NCBI GenBank assembly: GCA_001600695.1 | Contig: BCKQ01000006.1 | Coordinates: 248,001-312,000 of the forward strand | From: Ascoidea asiatica | Taxonomy: Eukaryota > Ascomycota > Saccharomycetes > Ascoideales > Ascoideaceae | DNA: 64,000 nt | Direction of reading: 5' to 3' | Part shown: piece by piece, positions 31,457-43,100 of the stretch | Layout of the letters: each line of letters starts with the position of its first letter | Position numbering within the stretch: position 1 is the first letter of the stretch | Made by a program: the position numbers and the translations under genes | Notes under the pieces: generated by a model | What the model was told of the DNA's origin: nothing | The model's database searches: none | Seen by the model: the letters and a program-made list of their open reading frames with translations, nothing else

Positions 31457-32857
31457 TTACTTTTCTCTTTGAATTTCAAATTTATCATCAAATGGAGATT
31501 CTATAGATATATTTGATTTATGAGATTTAAAAGATTTCTGAGATTGAGCATCTTTAAAAGAAGAAACACTATCAAGATCTAAATTTATAATAATATCATT
31601 TGATAAATAATTATTTGAAGGTCTTAAAGATTTTCTATTTGAATCTTTATTATTATTATTATTATTATTGTTATTATTTGGGGTATTATTTTGGGTATTA
31701 TTTTGGGTATTATTTTGAGAATTTGGATCACCATAATGTATACTACCTTCTGAACTTAAAGAAATATCAGAATCGAATTCTGAATCTGAATTTTGATTGG
31801 CTTCATTTATATTTGATAATCTTTTTGAATTTCTTTTTGATAATCGTTTTGAATTTCTTTTAGATTTTCTTTTATTTGAGTCTTTACTATTATTATTATT
31901 ATTATTGTTATTTGAATTTGAATTTGAATCATTATCTGAATCTGAATCAGATTCTTCAGGTATATATTGATTTTGTAAACGACTTGATTTTTTTGGAATA
32001 GTTATAGCTTTAACACCACCTAATCTTGATACAGAAATTGCCGAAGCAGTTTTAACAGAATTATTATCATAATTATTATCAGAAGTTTCTGGAATTGAAG
32101 ATAATGAAGTTAAAGATTTATCTTTACCTAAAACACTAACTAATTTTGGTCTTGCTCTAACAGCAGTTGTAGTTTCATCAGGATCACCAACAATTGTAGC
32201 TTTTGATAATCTATCACCAGGAGTTGAAACATCAATATCAGAGAAATCTGAATAAGTTGATCTTGTTTTATTATGTCTTATGGTAACACCAGGTATATAA
32301 GCAATTGGAATTAAATTTGAAGCTCTTGAGAAAATAGTTGAAGCAAAACTATTTCTTGGTTTTATTGAATTATTTAAACTTGGAGGTTTTAAAGAATTTG
32401 AATTTTGATTTTGAGATTGATTACCATTTTGAGATTGAGATAAAGATAATCTTTTTTCATATTCTTCTTGTTGTTTTTTCATTAATTCTATATAAATTTT
32501 TTTATTTTTTTTATGTTTATACCAAAGATAAAATAAAATTAAAGAAATTAATAAAACTCCACCAATTACACCGCCTGCAATACCACCAATATTTGAAGAT
32601 TTTGAAGAAGAAGAAGAAGAAGATGAAGAATCTTTTGCATCACAACGTATTGAAGCACATTTTGTACAAGTTGCAACTATCATTACACAACTTTCATCAC
32701 TATCACAATCACATTTTGGATTATCATCAGTACATGTTACACAATCTCTTTTATTTAATATGAAATTATCTAAGTCATTATTATTATTTATTGAAGATTT
32801 TATTGAAGGTTGAATGATTATTAAATCATCATATTTATAAGCATAATCTAATGGCAT
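31457..32857 (-). CDS. OPY2: Membrane anchor Opy2 of the HOG / filamentation pathways
   Basis: Opy2 is a single-pass plasma-membrane protein that recruits Ste50 (and so Ste11) in osmosensing and filamentation signalling. The extracellular part holds eight cysteines (39, 42, 49, 51, 57, 64, 67, 72) in the Opy2 Cys-rich arrangement. A nine-Ser run and a Gly-rich membrane helix (GGIAGGVIGGVLLISLILF, about 91-113) follow, then a basic stop-transfer stretch (KHKKNKK). The cytosolic region has conserved-looking islands (ASTIFSRASNLIPIAYIPGV; TRSTYSDFSDIDVSTPGDR) and low-complexity Asn/Ser/Lys runs. No cleavable signal peptide is seen. Length 466 aa (ScOpy2 360 aa). Confidence 0.88.
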   Translation of the reverse strand: MPLDYAYKYDDLIIIQPSIKSSINNNNDLDNFILNKRDCVTCTDDNPKCDCDSDESCVMIVATCTKCASIRCDAKDSSSSSSSSSKSSNIGGIAGGVIGGVLLISLILFYLWYKHKKNKKIYIELMKKQQEEYEKRLSLSQSQNGNQSQNQNSNSLKPPSLNNSIKPRNSFASTIFSRASNLIPIAYIPGVTIRHNKTRSTYSDFSDIDVSTPGDRLSKATIVGDPDETTTAVRARPKLVSVLGKDKSLTSLSSIPETSDNNYDNNSVKTASAISVSRLGGVKAITIPKKSSRLQNQYIPEESDSDSDNDSNSNSNNNNNNNNSKDSNKRKSKRNSKRLSKRNSKRLSNINEANQNSDSEFDSDISLSSEGSIHYGDPNSQNNTQNNTQNNTPNNNNNNNNNNKDSNRKSLRPSNNYLSNDIIINLDLDSVSSFKDAQSQKSFKSHKSNISIESPFDDKFEIQREK

Positions 32858-33871
32858 TTTTAGTTGATAATATAAGATAATATAGTATAATTTGATAAGA
32901 TATCAAGGGATATCAATTAGTAATTTGAAATGATATAATTAATGATTTGAATTGAAGAAGAAATAAAAAGAATAAAGGAGCGAATAGAGATAAGTTAAAG
33001 GATTGAATAATCAAGATTATAAATGGAAAAATTTGAAATATTTAAAAATGAAAAGAACAAATTAAATATAATTTAATATTGTAATAGTTGAATATTTGAT
33101 TGATAATATATTTGATATTTGATATTTGATATTTGATATTTGATATTAATATTTGGTACTTAATATCAATATTTAATATATCTCCTTGAAAGGGACGTGT
33201 AACGTTAACGTTAATTATTAAATCCCAGCATACACCAAAATGTATCAGTCTCAGCACTTCAAATACGCAGATTCTGGAACGCTCCTGCCAAGCACCAAAA
33301 GACTCGGGGCAGAGAGTGTCCTACTGATCTACTACTACTGTCCTGCAATAACAATCCTTGATTTTTATGCCCTATGGCCTAAATATGGATTTTTTATCCG
33401 GTACATGGTAATTAATGGATTAAATATGATTATATCCTGAAAACGGAAACATGGAAATATGGATTTATTCCGTCATGCACCAACACTTTTAACAAGGTAT
33501 AAAACAGTGCATAAATGCAGAAGTTTAGGAACCATTGGAGCGGTTCTGTTCTCCTGCTTGCCGGTGAAACCACTGCAGTGATAATAACAATAATAATAAT
33601 GGAGATGATAATAATAAAAGGTGATTCTTCTTTAGACCTTCTTTTATTATTATTTGGATTATTTCGAATATACTAGAATTTTCATTGATTTCATACTTAT
33701 TTTAAATATTTAAACAAAACAATCATCTTTTATTATCCTCACAATGTCTTCAAGAATAAAACAAAAAGTATTAATATCACTGTAATAACATATAAATATC
33801 ATTTATAAAATTCAAATTTTTAACTCTAGATCATATTTTTATGAACCTTGGAGCTTAAACTATAAAAAATA
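32858..33871. promoter_or_regulatory. Divergent OPY2 / acidic-protein upstream region
   Basis: Near OPY2 there is a 7-bp tandem repeat GATATTT (33114-33147, about five units) and then a 12-bp perfect palindrome AACGTTAACGTT (33201-33212). Bases 33215-33570 are a GC-richer island containing TTATCCGG (about 33393-33400). A 12-codon upstream frame begins at 33744 (ATGTCTTCAAGA), about 130 bp before the next gene. I see no conserved coding sequence. Confidence 0.45.
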
Positions 33872-34750
33872 ATGCAGAATTTTAATAGTAATAAATTTAT
33901 TTCTTTAAAGAAAAATAAAGTTAGAAAAGCTTCAATTGAATTTCCTAATGATGATTATCCAGTTAAAAGAAAGAAATTAATTCAATCTTTCAATAATCTT
34001 AAAATTTCAAATTCTTTAAATGTTTTAAATAATAACTTTAATACTAACCATAATAATACAGAAATTTCCAATAATATCTCTAAAAATATCAATACAAATA
34101 CAAATAATGATAATGATAATGATATCGATTTAGAAAAAGATTTTAAGAATAGTATATATATAAACTCAATTGATCAGTTTTTAAAAGATAATCCTGACGA
34201 TAATGATAATGATGATGATGATAAAGATAATGATAATGATAATGATAATAACAGTAATAATAATAATGAAATAACTTATGATACAGATAACGATATAATA
34301 ATAGATCCAATAGATTATTCAAACTCAAATGATAATAATAATTTCAATCATAGAAGGAAAAAATATATAATACCAAAAAAAATACTTGATCCTTTAATTT
34401 CTTCAATTTCTTCAATTTCAAATTATAAATTCAATAAAAAACATTTTAAATCAATTGAAGAATTTAGTAATGAAAAAAATAATAACTTAAATGAAAAAAA
34501 TTTATCAGTTTTATCAAATGGTCAAATTTATTATAATTTATTTATTGATAAAAATTTTTCCTTAATTATTCATTATAATCAAAATTTATTAATATTTAAT
34601 AATTTCAAAGATTGGGTTTATAAAAATAATTTAAATAATTTAAATAAATTGAATAATTTTAATCATTTTGATAATTCAAATCAAATTGAAGATGTTAATC
34701 ATAATGATTATGCTGATATTGATGACGATGACGATATAGAAATGTTATGA
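33872..34750 (+). CDS. Unrecognised acidic Asn/Asp-rich protein (292 aa)
   Basis: I do not recognise the family. The N-terminus is basic and looks conserved (KKNKVRKASIEFPNDDYPV, then KRKKLIQSFNNLKIS, residues about 13-46), including an NLS-like KRKK. The middle is low-complexity Asp/Asn (about 75-165). A more globular part follows, RRKKYIIPKKILDPLISSI and LSVLSNGQIYYNLFIDKNF...LLIFNNFKDWVY (about 160-250). The tail is acidic (DIDDDDDIEML). A basic-plus-acidic layout suggests a nuclear protein, but that is inference. It is convergent with NUP116 and divergent from OPY2. Confidence 0.7.
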   Translation: MQNFNSNKFISLKKNKVRKASIEFPNDDYPVKRKKLIQSFNNLKISNSLNVLNNNFNTNHNNTEISNNISKNINTNTNNDNDNDIDLEKDFKNSIYINSIDQFLKDNPDDNDNDDDDKDNDNDNDNNSNNNNEITYDTDNDIIIDPIDYSNSNDNNNFNHRRKKYIIPKKILDPLISSISSISNYKFNKKHFKSIEEFSNEKNNNLNEKNLSVLSNGQIYYNLFIDKNFSLIIHYNQNLLIFNNFKDWVYKNNLNNLNKLNNFNHFDNSNQIEDVNHNDYADIDDDDDIEML

Positions 34751-34943
34751 ACTACAATATAAATTATCTTATAAACTTTTCATGAAACTTATATATTATA
34801 GAATATACAGTTTATTATAATTTTTTGTAAAAATACTTTTATTTATTTACTTATTTATTAAATTTAATCAAAAAGAAAAAAAAAAACTACTTAACTTATC
34901 AAAACCAACTAAATATATCAAAAACCAACGATACATAATAACT

Positions 34944-37900
34944 TCAAACTCGTTCAACAGAGAATACCCATTGCCCAGTAACTGGATCATAACTTTCAAA
35001 TTTTGTACCTTCAACATGATGTAATTTTTTAATATGATGTCTAACAATTTCATGTTTTGGATCTTTAATAATTTTTTTCTTTAAAACTGGATAACATTTT
35101 TCAATTGTAATTCTAGCTGGTACATTAAATCCTTCTCCAACTGGTGGTTGATCTTCTTCATTTGGATAAACAATACATGTTTTATCAATAAATAAAATTT
35201 CATTACCTGCAATTTTTGAAATATTTGGTATAATTGTTAAATCAATTGGTACTTTAAATTCAATTTTACCATATCCTTTACGTCCAACAGTAAAATTTTC
35301 AACTGCTCTTAATTTTAATAATGATAATTTATTTAAAACTTCTACACTTGGTGAAAACCAATATCCATCATCATCAACTATTAATTCATCTTCATCATCA
35401 TTCTCATGATCATCTTGATAAACATCATCAACATTACTATTATCTTTATTGTCTTTATTATCTTTTGAATTTTTTTCAATAATAGAATTATCATTGTGAA
35501 AGCCACTGAAACTATTATTACTAGAATTAATATTATCATTTAAATCTAATTTTTTAATGAAATTAGAATTATTTTTATCACTTTTATCATTTGAAGAATT
35601 ATTATTTAAAATACTATTATTAATATAACTTGTATTTGGAGTTGAAGTTATATCTTTAAGTTTATTAATTTTAGAATTTGGTGTACTTAAACCATTCGCA
35701 TTTTCATTTTCATCATCATTATTATTAATATTGTTATCAGTATTAGTAATTTCTTTTAATGGTTTAACTGAATTAATATTTGGAGAAGAAGTAATAATCA
35801 TTGATTCTTCTGATAAATCTGGAATTTTTTTATGATTTTTATCAATTAATAAAGTTTTTATATCATTTGAAGGTATAAAACTAGATAAAAGACTTCTATC
35901 AATTTCATTATTAATTAAAACTGAATTATTTGAATTAGAAATAGAATTATTTAAATTTGATGAAGAAGAATTTTGAATTCCGGTAATTAATTTAACTTCA
36001 GTGCCATTAATTGATAAAACTCTCGATTTTAAAGCTTTTGGAGAAACTAAAGGTCTAAAAGGTTTTAAATTATAGGCAGAAGTTATTGATAATGGTCTTC
36101 TTCTTAATTTTCTATTATTATTATTTAATAAAGTTGCAATTGGAGAATTATCAGAATCAGATTGAGTTAATAAAGATAAAGCATTAGCAAATAAAGGATT
36201 TGCAGAATAAGGATTTGAAGAAAGTAATGATTGTTGTTGCTGTTGTTGTAATTGTTGTTGTTGTTTTTGAATTAATTGATTATTATTATTATTATTATTT
36301 AAATTATTATTGATACTACTATTATTAGGATTGAATAAACTATTAGTATTATTATTGTTATTATTAAAAATACTATTAGAATTATTATTAAGAGTGTTAT
36401 TATTATTATTACTATTATTATTGTTATTGAATAAACTATTAGTGTTATTACTATTGATACTATTATTATTATTACTATTAAATAAACTATTAGTATTATT
36501 ATTAGTATTAAGAGGATTTGAATTATTAATTGGTGCAAAAGAACCAATTGGTTTATTAGTATTAAATAAGTTACCGGTAGTATTAGTATTAGTATTATTG
36601 TTATTATTATTGCTAAACAAACCACCAGTACTTAAAGAATTATTATTATTATTATTATTAAAAGTATTATTAGAATTGAAAAGACCACCAGTACCTAAAG
36701 TGCTATTAGTATTATTGGTACTAATATTATTGTTATTATTATTATTATTACCAAAAATACCCCCAGAGTTAGTATTATTGTTATTATTATTAATACCCGA
36801 AGATAAGAAACCTGATGTGTTTGTATTTGTATTTGTATTTAAACCATTGTTATTATTATTATTATTATTGTTATTTAAACCAAAACCAAAAGTTGGTTTA
36901 TTTGTATTAAAAATAGAATTTGAGTTAGTATTTGTATTTGAATTTAAAGTATTTAAAGAATTTGAATTATTATTGTTGTTATTGTTAAGACCAAAACTGA
37001 ATGGACTTGCAGCAGGTTTATTAGCAATATTATTATTATTATTATTGCCAAATATACTAGTAGTTGCAGGTTTATTACCACCAAATAAACCAGTTGAAGT
37101 AGTATTATTATTAGTGTTATTACCAAAAAGATTAGTAGTTGCAGGTTTAGAACCAAATAAGCCAGTTGAAGTGGTATTATTGTTGTTGTTATTATTACCG
37201 AATAAACCTGTTGAAGTAGTATTGTTGTTATTGTTGGTATTACCAAATAAACCTGTTGAAGTATTGTTATTATTGTTAGTATTATTACCAAAAATACTTG
37301 TTGAAGGAGTTGAAGAATTATTATTGAAACCAGAGAATGCATTTGTAGTATTATTATTATTTGAATTACCAAATAAACCAGTTGAAGTATTAGTATTATT
37401 ATTACTACCAAAAATATTTGTAGTTGCAGGTTTACTACCGAATAAACCAGTTGAACCAGTATTATTATTATTATTACCAAAAGAGAAAGCCGAATTACCT
37501 GTAGTAGTATTGTTATTATTATTGTTGTTTAGACCAAACCCTCCAAAAGGACTAGAAGAAGCTGGTTTACTACCAAATAAACCAGTTGAAGTATTAGTAT
37601 TATTATTACTACCAAAAATATTTGTAGTTGCAGGTTTACTACCGAATAAACCAGTTGAACCAGTATTATTATTATTATTACCAAAAGAGAAAGCCGAATT
37701 ACCTGTAGTAGTATTGTTATTATTATTGTTGTTTAGACCAAACCCTCCAAAAGGACTAGAAGAAGCTGGTTTACTACCAAATAAACCAGTTGAAGTATTA
37801 GTATTATTATTACTACCAAAAATATTTGTAGTTGCAGGTTTACTACCGAATAAACCAGTTGAACCAGTATTATTATTATTATTACCAAAAGAGAAAGCCG

Positions 37901-38810
37901 AATTACCTGTAGTAGTATTGTTATTATTATTGTTGTTTAGACCAAACCCTCCAAAAGGACTAGAAGAAGCTGGTTTACTACCAAATAAACCAGTTGAACC
38001 ACTATTATTATTATTGTTATTGCTACCGAATATACCAGTTGAAGTGGTATTGTTATTTGCATTACCGAATAAACCTGTTGAAGCTGTGTTAGTAGTATTA
38101 TTATTATTGTTAAGACCAAATGGATTTGAATTTGAGTTATTATTATTAGAATTGAAACCAGTGAAAGCATTTGAAGTTGAATTACTATTCATTCCAAAAG
38201 GATTTGAGTTAGTATTAGTAGTGGTATTACTATTATTATTTGAAAAAGAAAATGGAGATTGATTTAGAGACAGAGATTGAGGTTTATTTCCAAATAAACC
38301 TCCAGAAGTTAAAGAATTATTATTATTGTTATTATTATTATTAAAACCACCAAATGCACTTGTTGTTGAAGTATTTGAATTGAATAAATTATTTGAATTA
38401 TTTGGATTTGAATTTGCATCTTTTCTACCTTGAGTATAATCTTGAAATCTTAATTCTTCAAAAGAATAATTTTTATATTGATTTAAAGCAGTAATACTTT
38501 GAAAAAGGGTTGTATTACCTTGAGTATCTCTTTCAGAATATTCACTAAATGGTACAATTGAAGTACCTTGATTTGAAGTTGTTGTATTATTATTATTTGA
38601 AAGAGCAGAAAATGCATTAGATGATGAAGAAGTTAATGAGTTTGAAGGATTTGAAGAAAACAAATTATTTGATTTATTTAAATTTGAATTGAATATACCA
38701 TTTGAATTATTTGATGATTGATTATTATTATTACCAAAGATTGAATTATTATTATTTGAAGATTGATTTGAACCAAAACCTCCAAAGGTTGTTGAATTGG
38801 ATCCAAACAT
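34944..38810 (-). CDS. NUP116: GLFG nucleoporin Nup116 (Nup98 family)
   Basis: This is an FG nucleoporin of the central channel and cytoplasmic face. The N-terminus is MFGSNSTTFGGFG; I take this Met (38810) rather than the one nine codons upstream. The GLEBS motif, which binds Gle2, is at about residues 85-130 (TALNQYKNYSFEELRFQDY). This marks it as the Nup116 rather than the Nup100 type. A very long GLFG/FG region with Asn runs (about 140-880) contains three 204-bp direct repeats. The C-terminal Nup98-type domain (about 1135-1288) runs from DDDGYWFSPS to YDPVTGQWVFSVERV. It lacks the HF-Ser autocleavage site, so the protein is predicted uncleaved, as for Nup116/Nup100. Length 1288 aa (ScNup116 1113). 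Confidence 0.94.
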   Translation of the reverse strand: MFGSNSTTFGGFGSNQSSNNNNSIFGNNNNQSSNNSNGIFNSNLNKSNNLFSSNPSNSLTSSSSNAFSALSNNNNTTTSNQGTSIVPFSEYSERDTQGNTTLFQSITALNQYKNYSFEELRFQDYTQGRKDANSNPNNSNNLFNSNTSTTSAFGGFNNNNNNNNNSLTSGGLFGNKPQSLSLNQSPFSFSNNNSNTTTNTNSNPFGMNSNSTSNAFTGFNSNNNNSNSNPFGLNNNNNTTNTASTGLFGNANNNTTSTGIFGSNNNNNNSGSTGLFGSKPASSSPFGGFGLNNNNNNNTTTGNSAFSFGNNNNNTGSTGLFGSKPATTNIFGSNNNTNTSTGLFGSKPASSSPFGGFGLNNNNNNNTTTGNSAFSFGNNNNNTGSTGLFGSKPATTNIFGSNNNTNTSTGLFGSKPASSSPFGGFGLNNNNNNNTTTGNSAFSFGNNNNNTGSTGLFGSKPATTNIFGSNNNTNTSTGLFGNSNNNNTTNAFSGFNNNSSTPSTSIFGNNTNNNNNTSTGLFGNTNNNNNTTSTGLFGNNNNNNNTTSTGLFGSKPATTNLFGNNTNNNTTSTGLFGGNKPATTSIFGNNNNNNIANKPAASPFSFGLNNNNNNNSNSLNTLNSNTNTNSNSIFNTNKPTFGFGLNNNNNNNNNNGLNTNTNTNTSGFLSSGINNNNNNTNSGGIFGNNNNNNNNISTNNTNSTLGTGGLFNSNNTFNNNNNNNSLSTGGLFSNNNNNNTNTNTTGNLFNTNKPIGSFAPINNSNPLNTNNNTNSLFNSNNNNSINSNNTNSLFNNNNNSNNNNNTLNNNSNSIFNNNNNNTNSLFNPNNSSINNNLNNNNNNNQLIQKQQQQLQQQQQQSLLSSNPYSANPLFANALSLLTQSDSDNSPIATLLNNNNRKLRRRPLSITSAYNLKPFRPLVSPKALKSRVLSINGTEVKLITGIQNSSSSNLNNSISNSNNSVLINNEIDRSLLSSFIPSNDIKTLLIDKNHKKIPDLSEESMIITSSPNINSVKPLKEITNTDNNINNNDDENENANGLSTPNSKINKLKDITSTPNTSYINNSILNNNSSNDKSDKNNSNFIKKLDLNDNINSSNNSFSGFHNDNSIIEKNSKDNKDNKDNSNVDDVYQDDHENDDEDELIVDDDGYWFSPSVEVLNKLSLLKLRAVENFTVGRKGYGKIEFKVPIDLTIIPNISKIAGNEILFIDKTCIVYPNEEDQPPVGEGFNVPARITIEKCYPVLKKKIIKDPKHEIVRHHIKKLHHVEGTKFESYDPVTGQWVFSVERV
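37381..37992 (-). repeat. Three direct 204-bp repeats inside NUP116
   Basis: Units begin at 37381, 37585 and 37789 and each is exactly 204 bp (68 codons), so the reading frame is kept. By eye the three are identical in sequence. Each encodes two GLFGS cores plus a GGFGLN and an AFSFGN FG motif separated by Asn runs. Sequence diverges after 37998. Confidence 0.9.
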
Positions 38811-40115
38811 TGTGATATAGGGAGGATTAAAATACAATGATTGTTTATTAGTTTATTGATTGATCTATTGATTGGTTAATATAATATAATGTAATGTAAT
38901 ATAATATAATATGATAAATATGATATAATGAGATATAATAGTGGAGTATTTTGTACAGTAATCAGAAGGATAATTACCATAATAAATAGTAGAAAAAGGT
39001 GCAATGACCGATATAAATAGTAATGGTAAAAGCAAGTTAACTATGTGAAAAATCTTTTATCTGCCTGGTTTTTAGACACAGAGAAGGAAAAACACGTGCC
39101 GAAAGGACTCCAGAAAAGGGGCGCAAAAGCAAATAAACAAAAAGACACACCAATTTGGTCTCGTATGAGTCACATGGCACGTGCACTGATAAAGGCGTGC
39201 TGCTGCATAAAAGAAGTTCCACCTATATGGTCTTGCACAAATCACATGCTTAATACATGTACTTACATTATTCTACATTCAAGCACTACCTTATATTTGG
39301 TCACCAGAACACACATGATAAGTTTATATCACCTGACTTTTGTGTGTCCCGTGACTGGCTTTTTCCTTGTTCTGCTTCTCCTTTTCCTGTTGCTCATTTG
39401 CGAGTGTTTCATTAGTCGTCGCTGTCGTCCTCGTCTTGTTCTTCTTTGCAGTTCTTGAAGCAGGCGCTCTTTTTGCCTTTCTTCTTTTCTGAGGGTGCTC
39501 ACTCCACTGCAGTACTACAACACCACCACAACTAACTGCTTTTACTACTGCTACCCTTATTTTCTATTTTATTCCTCTATTTCTGTTCTTATTTGGTAAT
39601 AAATCACCTTGATTATTAAAGAAATATTATTATAAAAATCAATAATTAAGAGATAATATAAATATATCTTAATAAAATACAATTATAATACAAATATATC
39701 ATATAATATCATATAATTTCATATAATATCTTATCAATATCCATCTTTGTCATTATAATATGATATATTATGTTATATTTTCTATAATGCTCCTCAATTT
39801 ATCATCTATATATTCTAATAACTAAACATCATAATATAATATCATATAATATCATATATTACAAAATATAATACAATATATAATCCAAATCATCAAATAA
39901 TTGTAATATTATCCTTTTTTTTATATATTCCTTTAACTATTACTCTTTCTAATCTCTGATCTCTTTAATTTTTAATCTTTAATCGTAATCTTAATCTTTT
40001 TCTATTCATATTCTCCATCTTAATACTCATTAATATTCAATTTTATAAAATTTTTAATATCATATATAATAACAAATCAAATCAATCAGACAAATAAAAT
40101 ATCAAATAAACTAAA
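38811..40115. promoter_or_regulatory. Divergent NUP116/SAP upstream region with an E-box cluster
   Basis: A GC-richer island spans about 39050-39560. It contains CACGTG (39093-39098), GTCACATG (39169-39176), CACGTG (39178-39183), ATCACATG (39241-39248) and CACATGAT (about 39313). The two sites at 39169-39183 are nearly adjacent. Frames of up to 137 codons in the island lack domain features. The rest, 39600-40115, is AT-rich with ATAT repeats. Confidence 0.5.
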
Positions 40116-43100
40116 ATGTCTGCAAATTTTTGGAATTTAGCTCCAGTTTTTCAAAATTATACTTCAATTTCAATTTTATTACAAAATTTAAATTTTAATG
40201 ATTTAAATAATTTAGATTTAAAATTTAATAAAAATAATGATAATAATAATAATAATCAAAATGATTATAATTTTAATATAGATTTTAAAATTTTAAAAAA
40301 TATAAATATTCAAATTTTATTCAAAATCCTAGATCAAAATGATTTATTACATGATTTAACTCATAATTCAAATTTAAATTCAAATTTAATTAATTTCTTT
40401 AATTCAAAATTCATATTAAATATCTTAATTAATTATATTATTTATGATTATAATGATTATCAATATCAATTTCAACAATTCACTACCTCTAATTCTAATT
40501 ATAATTCTAATTCTAATTCAAATGATAATAAAGATAATAAAGACGAGAAAGACGTCCAAGATGACGACGACGATAAACAAGATGACAATTTAGACAAAGA
40601 AGATAAAGATGAATATTACTCTTACGACACTTCAATATCAAATTATAATAATGAATCAAATATCGAAATTTATAACAGAAGATCTTCAATATCTTTAGAA
40701 ATTTTATCTTCAAATATTAATTCAATAACAAAAATTTTATTAAATTCAAATTTCTTATTATATAAAATTTTTTCAATTTTAAATTTAAATGAAAAAAAAA
40801 AAAATATTTCAATAATTAAATCAAATAATTTTATGAAATTAAATGAAAATTTCTTAAAAAATTATTTAATTAATAATTTTTTTTATATTAAATTCATTTC
40901 AAAAAATTTCATTTATAATAATTTATTAAATAAATTTTTAAATCAAATTACAAATCCTCCATTAATGGATTTTCTTTTAAAATTAATTTCTTCAGATAGT
41001 TTATTTAATGATATTCAAAATAATAATTCAAATAGTAATTCAATTAATAATATTATTCAAGATCAAGATCAAGATAATAATACTTCTGAGAAAGATAACG
41101 AAAATGAAAATAGTAGTAATAATAATAATAATAATAAAGAAAATTATATGGATTTAAATATTATTAATATTTTATATAATCAAAATTTAATACCAAAATT
41201 AATTAATTTCTTAAAACCAAAATTTAATCCATTAATTCAATCTTCTTCTTCAGATTTTTTAAAAGCTTTAATTACAATTTCTGCAAATTCAAATAATGGT
41301 GATTCTTCAATTATTGGTCCAAATAAATTATCAAGACAATTAGTTAGTAAAAAAATTATTTCAAATTTAATTAAAATTATGTTATTTGGTAATTATTCTT
41401 TATCAAATTCTGTTAGTATAATTATAGAAATTATTAGAAAAAATAATTCGGATTATGATATAATTCCAATGAATTTTTTAAATTTAAATAATCATCCTCC
41501 AAATTCAAATGATCCAATTTATTTAGGTTATTTAATTAAAATTTTTTCAAAAAATATTTTAAATTTTAATAAAATTTTATTAAATAATAAAACCACTTCA
41601 AATATTAAAAAAATTAATTTTAAATATAATGATGATGAATTTGAACCTTTAGGTTTTGAAAAATTTAGAATTTGTGAATTAATTGCAGAATTATTACATT
41701 GTTCAAATATGGCTTTATTAAATAATCCTGATGGTGAATCAATTGCAAAAGAAAGAGATTATCATAGAATTAGATTATTAAAAATTAATGAATCTGAAAA
41801 TTATAATTTTAATTATAATCAATATATTCCAAAAACAACTAAAATCACTAAAAAAAATAAAACTAAAATCAAAAATGAAGAAAATTTTGATAATTTAAAA
41901 ACTGAAATTGAAAGTTTAAAAAATTTAAATTTAAATAATTCAAATGATGAAAATGAAACTAATAATTTCAAAAATAACAAAAATGATAATAATGACAATG
42001 ATAATGATAATGATAGCAATGATGATTCTGAAATCATTGATCCTGATGCAATTATTAATAATGAGTTATTTCCTGAAAATTTTGATATTGAAAATGATTT
42101 CAAAGAAGAAATTATCTTAAATCCAGAATTAGGTTTAGAATTTGATGATGATATTGATACTCCATATTTATCACCAATTAAACCTGATAAATTTTATGAT
42201 AATGGTGAAAACGTTTTTAGAGAAAGTCCAATTATTGGTGATCAATTAAAAATTGCTTTACATGATACAAAAATTATAAAAAATATTATAAACTTATTTT
42301 TTAAATATCCTTGGAATAATTTTTTACATAATGTAATTTTTGATATTATACAACAAATTTTGAATGGTTCAATTGAAATTGGTTTTAATAGATATTTAAT
42401 TTTAAATTTATTTTTAGATTATAAATTAATTAAATTTATTTTAAAAGCTGAAAATGATTCAAATCAATTTTATATCAAAAATAATATCAGATTAGGTTAT
42501 ATGGGTCATTTAACTTTAATTTCTGAAGAAGTTGTGAAATTTTTACAATTAATTGATAAACAAGGTAAATCTCAACTTTTAAATGAAAAAATTATAATTG
42601 ATGATAATAATCAACAAATTCAAGATATAAATAGAGATCAATATTCTCAATTAGATATTTCTATTAAATTATTATATTCATGTTTAATTGAATCTGTAAT
42701 TGATGATCCTGATTGGATTGAATATATTGAAGGTCCTTTAAAAGATACTAGAAATAAATATAATTCAAGATTAGGTGGTAGTGATCAAGAAGATGAAGGT
42801 GATAATGTTTATAATGATAATGATAATTATAGTATTAATGATAATGATAATGATAATGATAGTTACAATAATATTAATAATAATGCCGATGATACTAATA
42901 CTAATAATATTATCAATAACAATGATAATGAAAATGAAGTTGGTGATGATTATGATGTAAATAATAATGCGAATAATACAAATGATTTTAATAATGAATC
43001 AAAAAAAAACTTAAATGATAATACCACTTTAGAAAATAATAATATCAGTAATAATAATAATAACGATAATAATAATAGTAATAGTGCAGAAACAAGTTAT

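Noticed and set aside
37381-37992. CRISPR-like array
   Set aside because: The repeats are 204 bp, contiguous and in frame inside a yeast nucleoporin gene, with no spacers.
36310-38262. A 650-codon Leu-rich open frame antisense to NUP116
   Set aside because: It is the reverse-strand reading of Asn (AAT/AAC) codon runs, which give Leu/Val/Ile; the sense strand encodes clear FG, GLEBS and Nup98-type domains.
39045-39458. 137-codon frame between NUP116 and the SAP gene
   Set aside because: It lies in the E-box-rich promoter island; the translated sequence looks random with scattered Cys and His.
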